64,000 nt of DNA, taken from Candidatus Brockarchaeota archaeon. Its GTDB lineage: Archaea > Thermoproteota > EX4484-205 > JAAOZP01. The translations under genes were made by a program, and so were the position numbers. Positions 61,128-64,000 of the stretch are shown here, piece by piece; positions within the stretch are counted from its first letter, which is position 1, and the number at the start of each line of letters is the position of its first letter. The stretch covers positions 23,612-87,611 of the forward strand of contig JAFNIX010000009.1 in assembly GCA_017601225.1 (NCBI GenBank), given 5' to 3'. The notes under the pieces were generated by a model. That model was not told the DNA's origin and ran no database searches. It was given only the letters and a program-made list of their open reading frames with translations.

Positions 61128-62438
61128 ATGAGCTACTGGGAAAGAACAAGAAAATCAAGAGAACTCTTTGAAAAAGCTAAGAAACATATTCCCGGGGGGT
61201 CAGCCTACTCAATAAGGTATTTCGAGCCATATCCTTTCTACGTCAGCCGAGCTGAAGGCAGCAGGATATGGGATGTCGACGGTAACGAATATATTGATTT
61301 TTGGATGATTCATTTTGCAGCCATTCTCGGACACGGCTATAAACCGGTGATCGAGGCTGCGAAGGAACAGCTTGAATACGGTGCGCACTTCGGATGGTGC
61401 AACGAATGGGAGGTGAAGTGGGCGGAGGCAGTTTGCAGATGGTTTGACACGGATATGGCTAAGCCAGCTAACAGCGGGACGGAGGCGAACATGTATGCTG
61501 TAAGGCTTGCGAGAGCCTACACTGAAAGAAGAAAGATCGGGAAGATGGAGGGGGGATGGCATGGAGGATACGACGGATTACATAAGGCGGTTAACTATCC
61601 TTACGATAAACCGTCCTCGCTAGGCTTAACCAGTGTTGAAAACATTATTCCACTACCATTTAACGATCTTGAGGCAACAATAAGAATAGCGGAGAAGGAG
61701 GATCTGGCAGGCATAATCTTGGAACCGGTTCTCGGATCAGCAGGAGTTATACCTGCGAGTGAAGAATACTTGAAGGGGATTAGAGAATTCTGCAGCAGAA
61801 GAAACATAGTATTAATATTCGACGAAGTTATCACTGGGTTTAGGCATCCTGGAGGAATGCAGAAGTATTTTAAAGTCAAGCCGGACATTACAACTCTGGG
61901 TAAAACCGTGGGAGGACAGTATTTCCCTGGAGCAGGAGGAATATGTGGAACAGCAGAGATAATGAGTCTACTCGATCAGATTAAGAGGCCGGAGTTTTGG
62001 AGCCGATCATTCCACGGGGGGACATATGTCGGTAATGCTTTAACAATGCGCGCCGGGTACGTTACAATAAACGAGCTTGAGAAGAGATGTGAAGAGATAT
62101 ATTCCTACATTAATTCTCTTGGAGAATATGGTAGAAGACGCATCGCGGAGGTTCTTAAAGAGAACAAGTTTGAAGCCCATGTTACCGGATTATTATCCAT
62201 GATCGGGTTGCATTTTACAAAAGAAAATCCGGTAAACGGGTTGACAGCGGAAAGAACTAAGAATAGGGAGTTGAGTAGAAAACTATTCAACCATATGTTG
62301 CAGAATGGGATAGCTTATCAACGACCGGAGACTCCGCACTTCGCAGTCTCCACGGCTCACACTATGGAGGAGGTGGAAAGGCTCGCGCAGGAGTTGGAGA
62401 CCTTTATTAAAATGTGGGGAAAGAGTCCCAATAGTTAA
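61128..62438 (+). CDS. Class III aminotransferase, glutamate-1-semialdehyde aminomutase-like
   Basis: Family blocks FEKAKKHIPGGSAYSIRYF, DVDGNEYIDFWMIHFAAILGHG, PANSGTEANMYAVRLARAYT, VLIFDEVITGFRHPGGM, and the pyridoxal Lys in TTLGKTVGGQYFPGAGG identify a HemL-like class III enzyme. It differs from housekeeping HemL in the substrate blocks, so it may be a mutase or transaminase for another amino acid. It is co-transcribed with the DapB-like dehydrogenase 18 bases upstream. Length 436 is standard. Cytoplasmic, PLP-dependent. Confidence 0.82.
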   Translation: MSYWERTRKSRELFEKAKKHIPGGSAYSIRYFEPYPFYVSRAEGSRIWDVDGNEYIDFWMIHFAAILGHGYKPVIEAAKEQLEYGAHFGWCNEWEVKWAEAVCRWFDTDMAKPANSGTEANMYAVRLARAYTERRKIGKMEGGWHGGYDGLHKAVNYPYDKPSSLGLTSVENIIPLPFNDLEATIRIAEKEDLAGIILEPVLGSAGVIPASEEYLKGIREFCSRRNIVLIFDEVITGFRHPGGMQKYFKVKPDITTLGKTVGGQYFPGAGGICGTAEIMSLLDQIKRPEFWSRSFHGGTYVGNALTMRAGYVTINELEKRCEEIYSYINSLGEYGRRRIAEVLKENKFEAHVTGLLSMIGLHFTKENPVNGLTAERTKNRELSRKLFNHMLQNGIAYQRPETPHFAVSTAHTMEEVERLAQELETFIKMWGKSPNS

Positions 62439-62492
62439 AGAAACGCGTCTCATCAACATTCTTAGCGGTGGAATATATTGCACGCGTTGAAA

Positions 62493-63305
62493 TTAGGGAT
62501 TCTTCGAACTATTTATACAAGCCTTTATAAAGTCTTTGGAGGTTGTTGACCAAGCATACTTAGTCTCTATCTCTTGAACAAATATTCTCGTTGCCAGCAG
62601 CCGGTTAACAGTATCGTGAGCCTCAATTGCTGCAGTGCAATCCCTCAAAAGTACAATATTGTATCCCATTTCACTCATAGCCCTAACCCCATAATCCCTA
62701 TGTTGTAGACACATGTTGGTGGCGAAACCCGCGTAGAAAAGGTGAAGTTTCCTCAGTTTCTTAAGTATTCTGTGCAACTGTCTTCCAGACCTTACGACAT
62801 AGTCATTTGGTTGAGGTGTGAGAGGCTCCGCTATCATCAGTTTCTCCCTGTATACGTGTTCCCAAGTTTCACGAGGAGGTGAAAAACCCCTATTGAAAAC
62901 GGAGAAACAACCCATTCTCTCGACGAACTCTCTGGGAGGCCATTCGGGGTCTACAGAGGCGTATGTCGGGAAGCGTTCCTCATCCCCTTTTTCGAAGCAC
63001 CAGGATGATTGAGGGTATTTTTCAGCAACGTTCGACGAGGGGGCATGTATCACGGTTACACCAGTTCTCCTAGCAGCATCAACCACTGGAACAATCTTTT
63101 CCTCAACTATTTTTCTCGACCTTGAAAGGTAGCTTTCACAGTAATGGATACTCCAACAATCAACCAAGATTAGAACGCTTTCAACAACAGGTATTTCAAG
63201 AAGCTCCTCAACGTAATGAAAGTCCTTCTCTAAGCATCCGTATGGCTTCTCTTCTAGGTAAAGCCTATAATACCTAGCGGGGATCTTTAACACGGGTTTT
63301 TGCAT
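62493..63305 (-). CDS. Isochorismatase-family cysteine hydrolase
   Basis: LILVDCWSIHYCE contains the catalytic Asp49, and FAGFATNMCLQHRDYG-like AGFATNMCLQHRD contains the nucleophilic Cys, the first and last members of the isochorismatase-fold triad (Asp/Lys/Cys). EKYPQSSWCFEKGD gives a candidate Lys/Trp region. Members hydrolyse amides, nicotinamide, or carbamoyl compounds. It carries an N-terminal extension of 40 residues. The ATG has a TATA-like GATTTAAACC 25-30 bases upstream. It converges on the aminotransferase gene; the substrate is unknown. Confidence 0.78.
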   Translation of the reverse strand: MQKPVLKIPARYYRLYLEEKPYGCLEKDFHYVEELLEIPVVESVLILVDCWSIHYCESYLSRSRKIVEEKIVPVVDAARRTGVTVIHAPSSNVAEKYPQSSWCFEKGDEERFPTYASVDPEWPPREFVERMGCFSVFNRGFSPPRETWEHVYREKLMIAEPLTPQPNDYVVRSGRQLHRILKKLRKLHLFYAGFATNMCLQHRDYGVRAMSEMGYNIVLLRDCTAAIEAHDTVNRLLATRIFVQEIETKYAWSTTSKDFIKACINSSKNP

Positions 63306-63437
63306 AGGGATTTCTTAAACAGCCGGTTTAAATCCTTTTCCTGCACCATTAGAAGTACATATAATTCAAACCATTTAATGCAAGATTTTAGAAGAACAAG
63401 AAAAACTTAAGAAAAACTCGCGAGCATTTTCATAGAT

Positions 63438-63995
63438 ATGAAGACGAATCCGAAACTGATCGATATGGATGGCTCCGCATTGCTGATCGTCGACGTTCAG
63501 GAGAAGCTTTTCCCATTAATGAATAGAAGGGAAGATGTTCTGAGAAACATCTTGAAACTAATAAGGTTTTGCAAAAAATGTGAAATACCTATCATAGTGA
63601 CCGAGCAGTATCCTAAGGGGCTTGGAAGAACAGTGCAAGAAATAAGGAGCGAGCTTGGGGAGATTAAGCCTATTGAGAAGACGAGTTTTAGCTGTTTCGG
63701 CTCTCAAGAATTCAGGAGAACTGTGAGAAGGATGAGAATAAAAACATTAATAATTGTAGGCATAGAGGCACATATATGCATAATGCAGACTGCACTTGAA
63801 ACCCCTAGGATGATAAGAGCCTGCGTCGTGGCTGACGCAATCTCCTCCCGTACAATCGAAAACATAGATCTTGCCTTGCAAAGGATGAGGAATACCGGTA
63901 TAATAATTTCTTCCACAGAAATGGTAATGTATGAATTGTTAAGAGATTCAAAGACAAGAATGTTTAAGGAAGTGAGAGAGCTTTTAAAAACATAG
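63438..63995 (+). CDS. Isochorismatase-family hydrolase, second copy
   Basis: ALLIVDVQEKLFPLM with Asp19, EKTSFSCFG with the catalytic Lys at about 81, and GIEAHICIMQTALE with the nucleophilic Cys at about 117 form the complete Asp-Lys-Cys triad of the isochorismatase superfamily (YcaC-like). Length 185 is typical. The ATG follows a TATA-like AAAACTTAAG 25-30 bases upstream. It is divergent from the previous family member but the two are not close duplicates. Reaction: probably hydrolysis of a C-N bond; the substrate is not readable. Confidence 0.85.
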   Translation: MKTNPKLIDMDGSALLIVDVQEKLFPLMNRREDVLRNILKLIRFCKKCEIPIIVTEQYPKGLGRTVQEIRSELGEIKPIEKTSFSCFGSQEFRRTVRRMRIKTLIIVGIEAHICIMQTALETPRMIRACVVADAISSRTIENIDLALQRMRNTGIIISSTEMVMYELLRDSKTRMFKEVRELLKT

Positions 63996-64000
63996 CCTTA

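Overview
The window reads as archaeal chromosome. Many genes have no useful Shine-Dalgarno site and instead carry an A/T-rich TATA element centred about 26 bases before an ATG, GTG or TTG, which is the layout of leaderless archaeal transcripts. Genes inside operons do use GGTGA or GGAGG sites. The gene content (Trm14-like THUMP methyltransferase, archaeal-type thymidylate synthase, acetate kinase with phosphotransacetylase, many URO-D-family proteins, plant-polysaccharide enzymes) points by inference to a Bathyarchaeia-like heterotroph. No rRNA, tRNA, CRISPR array, transposase or prophage was recognised.

Layout. 1-2.5 kb: tail of a YjbQ-family gene, an acylphosphatase fused to a heptad coiled coil, a Cys-cluster protein and a UPF0175/PIN toxin-antitoxin pair. 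2.8-5.1 kb: a large secreted protein. 5.3-9.3 kb: a five-gene membrane operon (helical protein, SPFH protein with four zinc ribbons, small membrane protein, two zinc-ribbon membrane proteins) resembling the Bacillus ydjFGHI stress system. 9.6-20.7 kb: oxidoreductases, a tRNA methyltransferase, a winged-helix/AAA+ ATPase pair, an arrestin-like protein, an MFS transporter, a stand-alone pyruvate-kinase C-terminal domain, a C69 peptidase and a radical SAM protein. 21.3-27.7 kb: a TauE transporter, three URO-D-family paralogues and a GxGYxYP protein.

27.8-31.9 kb: a compact operon pta-ackA-GlmU-like-ACP-AcpS. This is the most unusual block, because a fatty-acid-type acyl carrier protein and its activating enzyme are rare in archaea and here sit with acetyl-phosphate metabolism. 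32.1-48.8 kb: a sugar-use region with DUF711, rhamnulokinase, a MetE-like methyltransferase, an epimerase-like protein, a GH127 arabinofuranosidase, a six-hairpin glycosidase and a complete Opp/Dpp-type ABC importer whose binding protein is membrane-anchored.

49-64 kb: a fourth URO-D paralogue, thymidylate synthase, a sugar isomerase/epimerase with a Gfo/Idh dehydrogenase, a uronate-isomerase-like protein, a kinase/nucleotidyltransferase/dehydrogenase trio that could make an NDP-uronic acid, a DapB-like dehydrogenase with a class III aminotransferase, and two isochorismatase-fold hydrolases. Together the genes suggest import and breakdown of rhamnose-, arabinose- and uronate-containing polymers, substrate-level ATP formation through acetyl phosphate, and a separate NDP-sugar branch for glycan synthesis.
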